Part shown: piece by piece, positions 42,706-51,769 of the stretch | Position numbering within the stretch: the stretch's first letter is position 1 | How the letters are laid out: every line of letters begins with the position of its first letter | Assembly (NCBI GenBank): GCA_013288005.1 | Contig: JABDCS010000005.1 | Location: forward strand, 1-64,000 | Reading direction: 5' to 3' | Length of the DNA stretch: 64,000 bases | DNA from: Chlamydiota bacterium | GTDB lineage: Bacteria > Chlamydiota > Chlamydiia > Chlamydiales > Rhabdochlamydiaceae | Notes under the pieces: generated by a model | What the model was told of the DNA's origin: nothing | The model's database searches: none | Seen by the model: only the letters and a program-made list of their open reading frames with translations | Translations under genes and position numbers: made by a program

Positions 42706-42994
42706 AGTTTGAGCGAATCTTAAAAATTTCGCGTGTAGGGGGGTTGGTGCATAAGCGAAGAAGCTCTTTTTCTTTATGAATCCATTGCGATTGAAAGGCT
42801 TTAGCTTCGTCAATGCTCTTCCATACAGCAAGACCTAGAAGCTCTGAGGTATCCCTCTCGCTTTGGCAGATTTCGATATCATGGCACCCATATTCGCGAG
42901 CATGTTGAAGAAGCTCCTTCTCTAAAAATTTGACCCCCTCTTCTTCTCTACCTTTCTTAAAATGATAATGGACCACAGCTTGATAGTGCGCCAT
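42671..42994 (-). CDS. Dimeric alpha/beta-barrel (ABM-like) protein
   Basis: 107 residues. The pattern YQAVVHYHFKKGREEEGVKF, LLGLAVWKSIDEAKAFQSQW is that of antibiotic-biosynthesis-monooxygenase or NIPSNAP-like dimeric ferredoxin-fold proteins (beta-alpha-beta with a conserved W in strand three). Small members act as monooxygenases or heme-degrading enzymes; no specific catalytic residues can be pointed out. It overlaps the downstream exported protein, suggesting co-transcription. Confidence 0.6.
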   Translation of the reverse strand: MAHYQAVVHYHFKKGREEEGVKFLEKELLQHAREYGCHDIEICQSERDTSELLGLAVWKSIDEAKAFQSQWIHKEKELLRLCTNPPTREIFKIRSNYVEKEKSHKIA

Positions 42995-43157
42995 AATGTA
43001 CTCTCTTTATTAAATTAAGTTAATTATGATTTTTTACTATTATTTATATATATTCAATAAATAATAAAAAATTTAATTATACTTGCAAAAAAAAGAGCTT
43101 ATGAAGAGCCTCTAGACAAAATTGTACACGTTAGCCTGGGGGTGGAAAGCCTACCTC

Positions 43158-43949
43158 TCAGACACACTGGCTCGGGCGGTAATAGCTTGGTCGAGGTCGA
43201 AAACCCGATCCTCCTAATTCTCTTCGAATACCCATGAGGATTTCGCCCAGTTTGTTTAGCCCCGAGCCATCTCCATCACCCCAAAAACTATCTCGCGATG
43301 TGCGTTCGATTAAATGGGCATCTCCGGTAGCTAAAAGCAAACGGGCTAAATGGGGATTTTGCTGAAATTTAGCTCGGACAATTTCCTCCATCACAGGAAG
43401 GTTTCGTGCTCGCCAAGTACTCTGATGAGCAGGAGTCCAGGTAGCGGTCAGTTGCTTGGACCTTTGGAAGGCTTGATCCCCATTGAGATTGGAGAAAGAG
43501 GCCATTAAAGCACGATCGGGGTAAAATTTTCCTGCCTGGAAGGCAGCTTCGGAGCAGGCAAAGTTCATATTCCAAACGCGAACCTTACAGGGATAAAAAT
43601 TACCTAAAAAAGAAGTAAGGGGGTTTTGTTTTTCATCATAAAACCAGACGTATTTAAATTGGCGGGCAATTTGTCCTAGCTTCTTCTCTTTTTGTGTAGT
43701 GTCTTGGGAGCAAAAAATATTTGAAAAAAAACTTCCGCATCCTTCCCAAAAAGAGGAAAAGGCTGAGGTAAAGGTGCGACTCGATTGCAGAGAGGCTACA
43801 GGAAAAGAAATAGAGGAACGGTAGGGTTTATCGTTAAGGGCTAAACGAAAATTTGCAGGTGGTTTTTGCTTATTCGCTTTTGGGGCATTGTGAGTTAAAC
43901 AGCCCACTTGTGACTTCGCTACAAATAATCCACGAGTATTAATAAGCAT
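43158..43949 (-). CDS. NADAR-domain protein (YbiA-like)
   Basis: 263 residues from MLINTRGLFVAKS, preceded by TTGGAG. An N-terminal 85-residue region without known domain precedes a NADAR domain: YDEKQNPLTSFLGNFYPCKV, CSEAAFQAGKFYPD, RNLPVMEEIVRAKFQQNPHL, LIERTSRDSFWGDGDGSGLN and LGEILMGIR. NADAR proteins cleave N-glycosidic bonds of ADP-ribose-like or riboflavin intermediates and some reverse ADP-ribosylation of DNA guanine. No adjacent DarT-type toxin is visible, so this is a lone gene. The extra N-terminus is unusual for the family. Confidence 0.88.
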   Translation of the reverse strand: MLINTRGLFVAKSQVGCLTHNAPKANKQKPPANFRLALNDKPYRSSISFPVASLQSSRTFTSAFSSFWEGCGSFFSNIFCSQDTTQKEKKLGQIARQFKYVWFYDEKQNPLTSFLGNFYPCKVRVWNMNFACSEAAFQAGKFYPDRALMASFSNLNGDQAFQRSKQLTATWTPAHQSTWRARNLPVMEEIVRAKFQQNPHLARLLLATGDAHLIERTSRDSFWGDGDGSGLNKLGEILMGIRRELGGSGFRPRPSYYRPSQCV

Positions 43950-44053
43950 AATTAGTTGCTCCAATTTATTAATAAATAATATGATTGTACCAGTTTTTAA
44001 CAATAATAAAAATAGATTTTATAAATCTGATTTTATTTTATTATAATAATTTA

Positions 44054-44326
44054 TTATTTAAACAAATTATCAAAACGATTTCTGGCTATCGTGTTTTTTT
44101 TCGAAGGATTTTTATTTATAGAAAATTCTTCACAGAAGTTATTCGCTTGCCGGTCGGAAACGGTTTCTGCATTAGGGATCGCACAATCATTGGAGTGACC
44201 TGGCTTATAAAACTGGCAATTTTGACAGCAATGCAAAGCAGCATTGCAGCGTTCACAAACGGCTCGAAATGAAATTTTTCCCCAGGAGGGATCTTGTTGT
44301 GACGTGCCACAATGCCAACATTTCAT
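44054..44326 (-). CDS. Small cysteine-rich zinc-ribbon-like protein
   Basis: 90 residues. It starts MKCWHCGTSQQD and continues with CERCNAALHCCQNCQFYKPG, giving several CxxC pairs that could bind one or two zinc ions; the rest is charged. No signal peptide. It lies three bases before the DUF2147 gene in the same direction, so is probably in one transcript. Function unknown. Confidence 0.7.
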   Translation of the reverse strand: MKCWHCGTSQQDPSWGKISFRAVCERCNAALHCCQNCQFYKPGHSNDCAIPNAETVSDRQANNFCEEFSINKNPSKKNTIARNRFDNLFK

Positions 44327-44328
44327 AT

Positions 44329-44838
44329 CTATTTAACCTCAGGTTTCACAGGGACAAATTTTTTGAGATCGGGTTTTTTGAAGTTTTTTGTGAAAACCTT
44401 ATCGCTGGTAGGAGGCCAGGTAAGATTGGCGCCAAAAATCCAAACTTCACCCCGCACAATTAAATCAGAACCTTCTCGCCAAACCTCAGCAGTATATACT
44501 TTACCCTTCTTAGGATCGATAATTTTTCCTTTATATCTGCCTTCTTCTCCTTCACTTGACAAGCCCCATACAATATCCAATCCGCAGTAATATGGGTTTC
44601 CTTCAATTCCAGGAGCCCGGCTTTTAGGAGAGTAGATTGTCTCGTCGAGCTCGCCACGATCATTGTAAGTCCCAATAATCCTTCCATAGTATTTGTCCTG
44701 ATATTCGTACATCGCGACAATACAATCGGGCTTGCCGGTTTCATCCTTATAGACTGTCCAAAATCCGGTGATGTCCTGAGCAAAAGCGCTCATGCACACG
44801 ATTAAAAAGAAAAAGCTCGAAATAAGGTTTTTTTTCAT
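44329..44838 (-). CDS. DUF2147 exported protein
   Basis: 169 residues from MKKNLISSFFFLIVC, chosen for the AGGAG site just before it. Signal peptide ending AFA. The mature part has DITGFWTVYKDETGKPDCIV, YYGRIIGTY and ILDIVWGL-like strands found in DUF2147 proteins, small beta-barrel periplasmic proteins of unknown function. One base separates it from the stop of the antiporter gene. Confidence 0.8.
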   Translation of the reverse strand: MKKNLISSFFFLIVCMSAFAQDITGFWTVYKDETGKPDCIVAMYEYQDKYYGRIIGTYNDRGELDETIYSPKSRAPGIEGNPYYCGLDIVWGLSSEGEEGRYKGKIIDPKKGKVYTAEVWREGSDLIVRGEVWIFGANLTWPPTSDKVFTKNFKKPDLKKFVPVKPEVK

Positions 44839-44839
44839 C

Positions 44840-46030
44840 TTAGGCTCCTGGAAGTTCTGGGAATGTGTTTTTTTCTTTATCTTTGTTAATAAGATTCTTA
44901 GGCAAGAAAAAGGCGTTGGCAATGATAGTCGGGATCACAGCCGATACGATAACAGTTGCAACCAGATAGGTATATTGGCTCTGATTTATCAGATTATGGG
45001 AAAGACCATAAAGAGCTGCAATTGTCCCAAAAGTGAGGCCTGTAGACATTAAAAGAGTTGTGTAAATTCCTTCCTGCTTAGGATATTTCATCAGAATAGT
45101 AGCGGGATAAACACCGATAATTTTTGTGACCATTTTCGCTACGAAAAGGATCAGAAAAACGACAGGGGCTGCAAGTAGAGCAGGCAGAGAGATAAAAGAA
45201 CCAGCTCGCAAAAAATAAAATGGTGTTAAAAAACTAAAAGTCAAAGCGCGAAGTTTATGTAAAAGTAGGATATCTTTATCGATTACCGTTGCCAGCAGCA
45301 TACCCATTAAGTAGGCAGGTAATACAGGCTCGCTCCCACACCAATAAGCTAATGCCCCCAAGCCAAAAAGAAAGAAGAGAATCAATTTTAATTCCACCTG
45401 CGAATGCCTTTTCCCCCATCGAGAGAAACAAAACCTTGCCAGCTTGGGAAGAAAAATAAATGTCACTACAGAGACACCGATAAAAATTAGCGTACGCCTG
45501 CTGAAAGGGGCGAAGATCAAGCCTAACGCCAAAACAGTTCCTAAATCGTTGATAAAACATGCTGCCAGAAGAGATTTACCAAATTTCGTCTTATTAAGCC
45601 CTAATTCGAGCATAACTGCATAAACTACAGCCACAGACGTGGTAGAAAGAGCAATTCCTGTAATCCAGCTCGCTACAAGAGACCAATGCAAAAGATAATA
45701 GGCAACTGCCACACAACCAAAAAAAGGTATAAAAAATCCGCTAAGACCTATTACAGAGATCTCTTTCCAATTTTGTTTTAAGACTTTTGGGTCTAATTCT
45801 GCACCTGCTAGGAAGGTCAATAAGACGGCACCTGTCCCCGCTAAAAAAGTTATCCATCCCTCCTTAGCGCCCAAGTCAGCATAGGAAGGAAGTAAATACC
45901 CGAGAGTAAAAGCAGCTAGGATCCCCACAAATATTTCTGTAAGAGCAACCGCAATTTTCAAACGAATTGCAAGAAAGTCGGCAATAAGGGCTAGAAAAAA
46001 CCATAAAACACCTAATGCCCAAAAATTCAT
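44840..46030 (-). CDS. Cation/proton antiporter, CPA2 (Kef-like)
   Basis: 396 residues with about twelve membrane helices and no cytoplasmic Rossmann domain. Motifs are FVGILAAFTLGYLLPSYADL, FLAGAELDPKVL (the family's conserved loop), ALSTTSVAVVYAVMLELGLN and FINDLGTVLALGL with the paired Asn-Asp believed to bind the cation. Exports Na+ or K+ against protons. Same strand as eno with four bases between. Confidence 0.88.
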   Translation of the reverse strand: MNFWALGVLWFFLALIADFLAIRLKIAVALTEIFVGILAAFTLGYLLPSYADLGAKEGWITFLAGTGAVLLTFLAGAELDPKVLKQNWKEISVIGLSGFFIPFFGCVAVAYYLLHWSLVASWITGIALSTTSVAVVYAVMLELGLNKTKFGKSLLAACFINDLGTVLALGLIFAPFSRRTLIFIGVSVVTFIFLPKLARFCFSRWGKRHSQVELKLILFFLFGLGALAYWCGSEPVLPAYLMGMLLATVIDKDILLLHKLRALTFSFLTPFYFLRAGSFISLPALLAAPVVFLILFVAKMVTKIIGVYPATILMKYPKQEGIYTTLLMSTGLTFGTIAALYGLSHNLINQSQYTYLVATVIVSAVIPTIIANAFFLPKNLINKDKEKNTFPELPGA

Positions 46031-46034
46031 ATTC

Positions 46035-47339
46035 CTACTTATGATGAAAAGGGTTGCTGTCTTTGTATAACGCTTTCTTACCTAATTCTGCTTCTATAGC
46101 AAGAAGTCGATTGTATTTGCATACTCTTTCCGATCTGCAGAGAGAGCCTGTTTTGATCTGACCGGATTTAGTAGCTACGGCAAGATCGGCAATAAAGGTA
46201 TCCTCTGTTTCGCCAGATCGATGGGAGATTACCGTTGTAAAGCCATGGGAATGGGCCATGTTTACGCAATCCAGTGTTTCGCTCAGTGTGCCGATTTGAT
46301 TCAATTTGATCAAAATAGAATTTGCCACCTTTTGCTCAATTCCCTTTTTTAAAAACTCTTTGTTGGTCACAAAAACATCATCACCCACGATTTGGATCTT
46401 TTTCCCCATTCGTTCCGTAAAAATTTGCCACCCTTTCCAATCGCCTTCAGCCATGGCATCTTCGATCGAATCTATAGGATAGCTTGCGCACAGCGTTTGA
46501 AGATAATCGGTTTGCTCTTCTGCTGTTCTCTCCTTATAAGACTGGCCTGCATCTTTCTTTTTCTTCTCAAAATAGCGTTGCGAATTACCATCGAAAAACT
46601 CGCTAGCCGCCATATCCATGCCAAGGGAGACCTGTTTTCCAGGTTGATAGCCTGCTCGTTCAATGGCCTCTATGATGATTGTAAACACTGCTTCAAGTGA
46701 AGAGAGATTGGGAGCGAACCCCCCTTCATCTCCGACCGAAGTGGCATATCCCTTGTCTTTCAGTAGTTTTTTCAACGTATGGAAAATTTCGGAACCCCAT
46801 CGTATGGCCTCAGAAAAACAGGAAGCGCCTACGGGTCGGATTAAAAATTCTTGAACATCTAGCGAGTTATCAGCGTGCACGCCTCCATTAATAATATTGA
46901 TCATGGGACATGGAAGAAGTGTGGCCTGTGGACCACCTAAGTAATAGTAAAGAGGTTGGTTCACGGTAAGTGCTGCAGCCCTTGCAGTAGCTAATGAAAC
47001 ACCTAAAAGCGCGTTAGCACCGAGGCGGGACTTATCTTTAGTGCCATCTTCATCAATGAGCAAACGATCGATTTCTTTTTGATCCGTAACTTCTTTTCCT
47101 ATGATTGCGTTGGCGAGAGGCCCAAGAACATTTTCGACTGCTTTTCTTACGCCTTTTCTCAAGTACCTTGAAGAGTCATTATCGCGAAGCTCTAATGCTT
47201 CAAATTCGCCAGTTGAGGCTCCTGAAGGTACAGAGGCGGTTCCAATTTGATCCTTATCTGTTTTGATGCTGACTTGTAGTGTAGGATTTCCTCTTGAGTC
47301 GAGAATTTCAATGGCATTAAGAGCGGCGATTTTGGACAT
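46035..47339 (-). CDS. eno: Enolase
   Basis: 434 residues from [19 protein letters not shown], the usual start; an earlier Met at 47369 adds ten residues not in the family. Motifs: [30 protein letters not shown], metal ligands in [27 protein letters not shown] and VGDDVFVTN, and the catalytic lysine segment [10 protein letters not shown] with [15 protein letters not shown]. Glycolytic 2-phosphoglycerate dehydratase and degradosome partner in some bacteria. Confidence 0.96.
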   Translation of the reverse strand: MSKIAALNAIEILDSRGNPTLQVSIKTDKDQIGTASVPSGASTGEFEALELRDNDSSRYLRKGVRKAVENVLGPLANAIIGKEVTDQKEIDRLLIDEDGTKDKSRLGANALLGVSLATARAAALTVNQPLYYYLGGPQATLLPCPMINIINGGVHADNSLDVQEFLIRPVGASCFSEAIRWGSEIFHTLKKLLKDKGYATSVGDEGGFAPNLSSLEAVFTIIIEAIERAGYQPGKQVSLGMDMAASEFFDGNSQRYFEKKKKDAGQSYKERTAEEQTDYLQTLCASYPIDSIEDAMAEGDWKGWQIFTERMGKKIQIVGDDVFVTNKEFLKKGIEQKVANSILIKLNQIGTLSETLDCVNMAHSHGFTTVISHRSGETEDTFIADLAVATKSGQIKTGSLCRSERVCKYNRLLAIEAELGKKALYKDSNPFHHK

Positions 47340-47500
47340 AATATGTTTAACCTTAGAGTAGAAAGTCAAATTTGGGTTTCAGCGGTTTCTAAGTTTTTTG
47401 AGCTGATTTCTATTTACGAGTGATCAGACAACAGCAACTTCGTATTACCTTGGTATTTTGAATCGAAAAGCTGCCAAAAATCTACTCGAAAGTAGCGGCT

Positions 47501-48646
47501 CTAGTATTTCTTCATATACCGGGGCGCAACAGTATTAATAAAATTCCGAAGAGTTGCCCATGAGAGCCTTTGTTTAATAGGTAAGTGGTGCGTATAGACG
47601 GCCATAAAATCCATACAACCTTCTGCGTGCCGGATGCTTTTATAGTAGGCAGCTCCGGAACATTGGTGAAAAATTAGCCCTCTTTTTTGCGCTTCTAGAA
47701 GCAGGGAGGTGTTAAGAATTCGGTACACCTCCATTTGCTGAGGGTCACTTTTATCATAGCCAAATAAATGACTCGCCATGACACCGTCACATATTGAATA
47801 ACCTGCCATTCCTTTGATCCTGTCCCCATCTTTTACAGCTTTAAACTCCAGATAACGTCCTTCAAAGACATGCTCAATAAATCGATTGTTAAATTGAGGA
47901 TTCAAATAGGAATGATGGTCTAGATAAAGGGATTGATGAAGTTTTAAAAGATCTGGACATTCTTCTAGGGCAATCTCTTGGGTATCGACGACCTCCAAAT
48001 GACTAGTTTTATAGAGTTTGAGATCGCATTTGTAAGGTCGCGTCTGGTAAACAGCAGGATTTTTTGTATCGGTCACAAAGATTTGACGACTTGAAAGGAG
48101 TTGGAATTTTTCCTTTTTCAATTTTTCTATCAGAGGAGCATTGGTGAGGGTATTTAAGGAACGAAAAACAATGGCATAACGAGGAAATTTCTGAATGAGG
48201 AATTTCTGAATAGCTGTTATTTGTGTCGATGAGATTTCTTTGGGGTAGAGATCTGTTGATGAGAGCCAATTATTTACGTAGACAACAGAATTGAAAGAAC
48301 CCCACCGCAAAAATATCCCTAAAATAGTTAAAAAGCTATTTGCGCATAGTTCGAGAAATCGATTTCCTATTAGGGGGAGATATTCCTTCGCATAAGAGAT
48401 ATATTGGCCATAAGGAGAACATATAAATGAATCTCTATAGTTTTTTTGAGCTACAATTACAGGGAAAACAAACTGATCAACTTTTAAAACAAAGATATCA
48501 GCGTTTATATTGTCGATGTAATAAGAAATGTTATTTTTTACAAGAGGTTCTAAAAACCTCTTTGCCTTTAGCCCCGCTTCTGTATCAGGCCATACTAGAG
48601 ATTTAATGGTCTCACGGTCAAACAATTGGATGTCTGTATCTTCCAT
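47501..48646 (-). CDS. GNAT-like acyltransferase
   Basis: 381 residues from MEDTDIQLFDRE (or 385 from 48658). No signal peptide. The central and C-terminal parts (LYLDHHSYLNPQFNN, GDRIKGMAGYSI, ASHLFGYDKSDPQQMEVYRI, LLEAQKRGLIFHQCSGAAYYK) resemble BioF2/FemAB-like GNAT acetyltransferases that transfer acyl groups or amino acids. Substrate unknown. It is divergent with the oxidoreductase gene at 48748 across only about 100 bases, a pairing that suggests a common pathway. Confidence 0.6.
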   Translation of the reverse strand: MEDTDIQLFDRETIKSLVWPDTEAGLKAKRFLEPLVKNNISYYIDNINADIFVLKVDQFVFPVIVAQKNYRDSFICSPYGQYISYAKEYLPLIGNRFLELCANSFLTILGIFLRWGSFNSVVYVNNWLSSTDLYPKEISSTQITAIQKFLIQKFPRYAIVFRSLNTLTNAPLIEKLKKEKFQLLSSRQIFVTDTKNPAVYQTRPYKCDLKLYKTSHLEVVDTQEIALEECPDLLKLHQSLYLDHHSYLNPQFNNRFIEHVFEGRYLEFKAVKDGDRIKGMAGYSICDGVMASHLFGYDKSDPQQMEVYRILNTSLLLEAQKRGLIFHQCSGAAYYKSIRHAEGCMDFMAVYTHHLPIKQRLSWATLRNFINTVAPRYMKKY

Positions 48647-48747
48647 ATTTGCGACCATATTCTTTCACATAAAAAAACTAAAGCATTAGAGTATGTTCTA
48701 AAATTAATTTTATCTCTTTTTTCTGAGCTTTTTAAGAGGTCTACACT

Positions 48748-49752
48748 GTGCGCCTTCTCCTTCTTTTTATTGCTTGCCTTTTCAAAATCGCGATTGTTGT
48801 TGCAGGAGTTGACTACGATTATGTGTTCATCGGCACCAGCCCGATACCGATGATCGAAGCCACTTATCGTGCTCAAACAGGTGCACGTGTACTCATGTTA
48901 GAGGCAGGACATGTAGTAGGAGGAGCATGGCAAGCGATTGACATTTGCCACATACATAACGTAGACATGGGATGCCATCAAATCGGTTATGATCAACAAA
49001 TGCGCCGGTTTTTGGAAACCTATATAGGGTGCAAGTTAGTGGCGATGAATGATCCTTATGGTAGTGGGACCACTTTACATTCTTCGGACAATGGAGCCTA
49101 CTTTTCTCATGGTTGTCATGAATTGATGACAAATCTTAGCCATTTAGCGCAAGCAAGCGGGGTTACCATTCTACTCGACCACAAATTACAAAGTATTCAT
49201 CTCGACTTTGACCGTGAAGTTGCTGAGATCAAGACTAATAACAAGAGCTTTACGGTAGCTAAGCTCATTGTTACTCCCCATAGCGATATCGTGATTGAAA
49301 ACTTCCCAAACCTTCCAAAACCTCAGTATTCTAAGCATCCTCATCTCTACCTTTTAGTCACCGATCCCACTCCGATGCGCTTTACTTATATAAATGGCTT
49401 TTGCAAAGGGATATCAAGGGCAATTAATCTTACGGCTTTTCTGCCAGAGCTTGAAGGAACCGATCAGCAATTAATCGCGATTCAAACCCACGACACCAAG
49501 TGCGTTACCAGTGCCAGTCAATTCTTGGCTGAATTCATAAAAAGAGATTTTCTTGATCCCTCGGCTTTTATTATTACGGCTGAAAGTTATGTCTATAATC
49601 AGCCACATTTTAATTTCTGCGAAATTCAGAATGCTCATCCTAATGCCAGACTCTTTTTTGAACTGTTGCCAACCGATGCTATATGGAATCTAAGCCAACA
49701 CATAAAGAAATGGGAAAAGGTTTTTACACCTTTCGCTTTATCAACCCGCTAA
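48748..49752 (+). CDS. Exported FAD/NAD(P)-binding oxidoreductase-like protein
   Basis: 334 residues. N-terminal hydrophobic segment (MRLLLLFIACLFKIAIVVAG) is followed directly by YDYVFIGTSPIPMIEATYRA and VLMLEAGHVVGGAWQAI, a Rossmann-like FAD site in which the usual GxGxxG is degenerate (GTSPIP). A conserved MGCHQIG and SHGCHELMTNLSHLA follow, like amine oxidase or NAD(P)-binding Rossmann proteins. No C-terminal FAD-contacting motif is visible, so it may not bind FAD normally. Ends at a strong terminator. Confidence 0.65.
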   Translation: MRLLLLFIACLFKIAIVVAGVDYDYVFIGTSPIPMIEATYRAQTGARVLMLEAGHVVGGAWQAIDICHIHNVDMGCHQIGYDQQMRRFLETYIGCKLVAMNDPYGSGTTLHSSDNGAYFSHGCHELMTNLSHLAQASGVTILLDHKLQSIHLDFDREVAEIKTNNKSFTVAKLIVTPHSDIVIENFPNLPKPQYSKHPHLYLLVTDPTPMRFTYINGFCKGISRAINLTAFLPELEGTDQQLIAIQTHDTKCVTSASQFLAEFIKRDFLDPSAFIITAESYVYNQPHFNFCEIQNAHPNARLFFELLPTDAIWNLSQHIKKWEKVFTPFALSTR

Positions 49753-49784
49753 AGTCCCTTCATCCCTAAGATCGATGAAATAAG

Positions 49785-49820
49785 AAGGGGTAATATCTAA
49801 TCGATATTACCCCTTATTTT
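49785..49820. terminator. Bidirectional terminator
   Basis: A perfect 12-bp stem (49785-49796 with 49804-49815) with a 7-base loop is flanked by T/A-rich sequence on both strands (atttttgt on plus). It separates the convergent oxidoreductase and MFS genes. Confidence 0.88.
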
Positions 49821-49842
49821 TGTCTCTTATTCAGCAAAGCTT

Positions 49843-51126
49843 TTAAGCATTTGCCTTCGCATACGACCACTCGCGATCGGGATGATGAAAGAAAATAACC
49901 GTCACAACGGCAACTCCCGTAATGGCTGCTAAACATAAGAAAGCACCCTGGTAATTACCCGTTAAGTCGATGAGCCATCCTGTTAAAATCGGTGCTACAA
50001 TTCCCGCTAAAGAAAGACAGCTGGATGTTACGCCCTGAGAAGATCCTGAACGCTCTTTAGCTACGTCAATGTTAATGCTGAAGAAGGCAGGTTGAGGCAT
50101 TAAGCCGAAACCGAGCGCTAGGCTCAAGAAAAAGAGAGATTGACCCAATGACTCTGTGTAACTCAAGAAAACGAAACAAACTGCAGCTAATAATTGACTA
50201 ATCCAAATTAAATGTGACCTAGCGAAACGACTACTACCTGTTTTTTTGTAGAGCCAATCCGATAGAAATCCCCCTGCTTTTAAAAATACTGCCCCTACGA
50301 GCCAAGGAATCGTCAAATACCAACCAACACTCTTCAGATTAAGACCGTGCTCTTTCAAGAAATAGCCAGGCAGCCACAATGTGGCAAAAAAGAGCATGTA
50401 GCCAAATGCGAAATAGGCAATATTATTTGCGACAAGCGCTGGATGGGTGAGAATAAAACGCCAATCTACAGAGTTTTTTTTGATTACCTTATGCTGACCG
50501 CATGTATCGGCAATGAGCTTTTTTTCCGTCTCACTAACAAATCGGCAATCTTGCGGATTATCACGGAAACACCAGTACCAAACAATCGCCCATAAAATCC
50601 CGACAGCGCTAATAGAGAAAAACATTGTTCTCCAGCCAAAATCGGCTACGAGATAAGAAGTAATAGGGGCGCCGAGAACAGCTGAAAGCGGGATAGCAAC
50701 AAGACCGAGCGATAAGGCCCTGGCGCGTTCTAAAGGAGGCAACCAGTCGCTTATGGAGCGCGTCATAGCAGGGAAGTGAGGACCTTCTGTTACGCCTAAA
50801 AGAAATCGCAACCCGATGAACCCCCAAAAACCGGCAGCAAAACCCAAAAGTCCCACACATACAGACCACGCTATAGCAGCAATGGGCCACACAACGCGGG
50901 TCCCCCACACATCGACCAACCAGCCACCGAAGGCGGTCAATAATACATAGCCCATCGCAAATGCCGAAAGGATCAAGCCAAATTGGGTATCGGTAAAATG
51001 GAATTCCTGTTTCAAGGGTTCAATTACGAATGATATGGCGGAACGATCAACGAAATTCACTAGTGTAATAAAAAATATAAGACCTGTGATCACCCAGCGA
51101 TATCGAGTCGTGGAATTTTTACTCAT
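49843..51126 (-). CDS. MFS transporter, ACS family
   Basis: 427 residues, twelve membrane helices. The segment NFVDRSAISFVIEPLKQEF and the loop GGWLVDVWGTR, and the middle RFLLGVTEGPHFPAM, are typical of the anion:cation symporter group (hexuronate, phosphate-like or glucarate transporters). The actual substrate cannot be predicted. It stands alone with a terminator on its right (downstream in the minus direction this is the 49785 hairpin). Confidence 0.85.
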   Translation of the reverse strand: MSKNSTTRYRWVITGLIFFITLVNFVDRSAISFVIEPLKQEFHFTDTQFGLILSAFAMGYVLLTAFGGWLVDVWGTRVVWPIAAIAWSVCVGLLGFAAGFWGFIGLRFLLGVTEGPHFPAMTRSISDWLPPLERARALSLGLVAIPLSAVLGAPITSYLVADFGWRTMFFSISAVGILWAIVWYWCFRDNPQDCRFVSETEKKLIADTCGQHKVIKKNSVDWRFILTHPALVANNIAYFAFGYMLFFATLWLPGYFLKEHGLNLKSVGWYLTIPWLVGAVFLKAGGFLSDWLYKKTGSSRFARSHLIWISQLLAAVCFVFLSYTESLGQSLFFLSLALGFGLMPQPAFFSINIDVAKERSGSSQGVTSSCLSLAGIVAPILTGWLIDLTGNYQGAFLCLAAITGVAVVTVIFFHHPDREWSYAKANA

Positions 51127-51439
51127 CGTTTTCTTCCCTTTGTCAAGAATTTAAACGTTCTAAATTCTACTTCACAAGCCTCTTTTGCGCTAGTTTCATC
51201 TTACAAACTTAAGCAAACAGCCACCCTATAACAACAAAATCTTTTAAAAATAGCAAAAATATTCCCTAACTCTTTATCTATCTGGCCCTTGTATCCAGAA
51301 TTTGCTATCGATATTTGGAAACAAATGGAAAAAACTGAAAAAGCACTTAATAAGGAATTATTTACAGGGTGAAATACGATGATAAGAGAGGCTGTTGTAC
51401 ACGTTACTACAGCCTCGCGAGATTAGGATGACGCAGAAT
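51127..51439. other. Intergenic region upstream of the MFS gene
   Basis: 313 bases. It contains the presumed MFS promoter (minus strand, left part) and a hairpin near the DUF1328 end. A 43-codon open stretch without a start (51246-51372, ending KALNKELFTG) is protein-like in composition but too short to call. Confidence 0.4.
51388..51416 (-). terminator. Hairpin after DUF1328 gene
   Basis: A perfect 8-bp stem (51388-51395 with 51409-51416) lies 23 bases past the stop of the small membrane gene on the minus strand. The minus-strand continuation is only moderately T-rich. Confidence 0.55.
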
Positions 51440-51631
51440 TTAAGGAATAGCCGTAGGAATGGGAGCCGGTGTTCCATTAACATAGTGCATAATTAGAAGG
51501 ACGACAAAAATAATTAGGAATATGAAGAAAAGTACTTTAGCGATTTGAATCGCTGTTCCTTCTACTCCCCTAAATCCAAATAGACCCGCAACAATCGCGA
51601 TAATTAAAAAAATAACTGCCCAAGTTAACAT
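51440..51631 (-). CDS. DUF1328 small membrane protein
   Basis: 63 residues from [17 protein letters not shown], chosen for AAGGAG eight bases before it. Two hydrophobic helices with the family's [18 protein letters not shown] between them. YtjA-like DUF1328 proteins are often stress-induced but of unknown function. The extra C-terminus is [11 protein letters not shown]. Confidence 0.88.
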   Translation of the reverse strand: MLTWAVIFLIIAIVAGLFGFRGVEGTAIQIAKVLFFIFLIIFVVLLIMHYVNGTPAPIPTAIP

Positions 51632-51769
51632 AATGTATACTCCTTGTATCGGTTTCTTCAATTCTCCACATGAATTAATAACAAATAATTATCAATCAAA
51701 ACTTGCGATGTTATCTTTATTTCCTTTAGTTTGAAAATTAGAAACGGCTTTATTTCAAAAAGGAAATCT

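Noticed and set aside
51246-51372. A 43-codon protein-like open stretch ending KALNKELFTG
   Set aside because: It lacks a convincing start codon with ribosome site before the last 15 codons and cannot be assigned to a family; it might be a gene remnant but the evidence is too thin.
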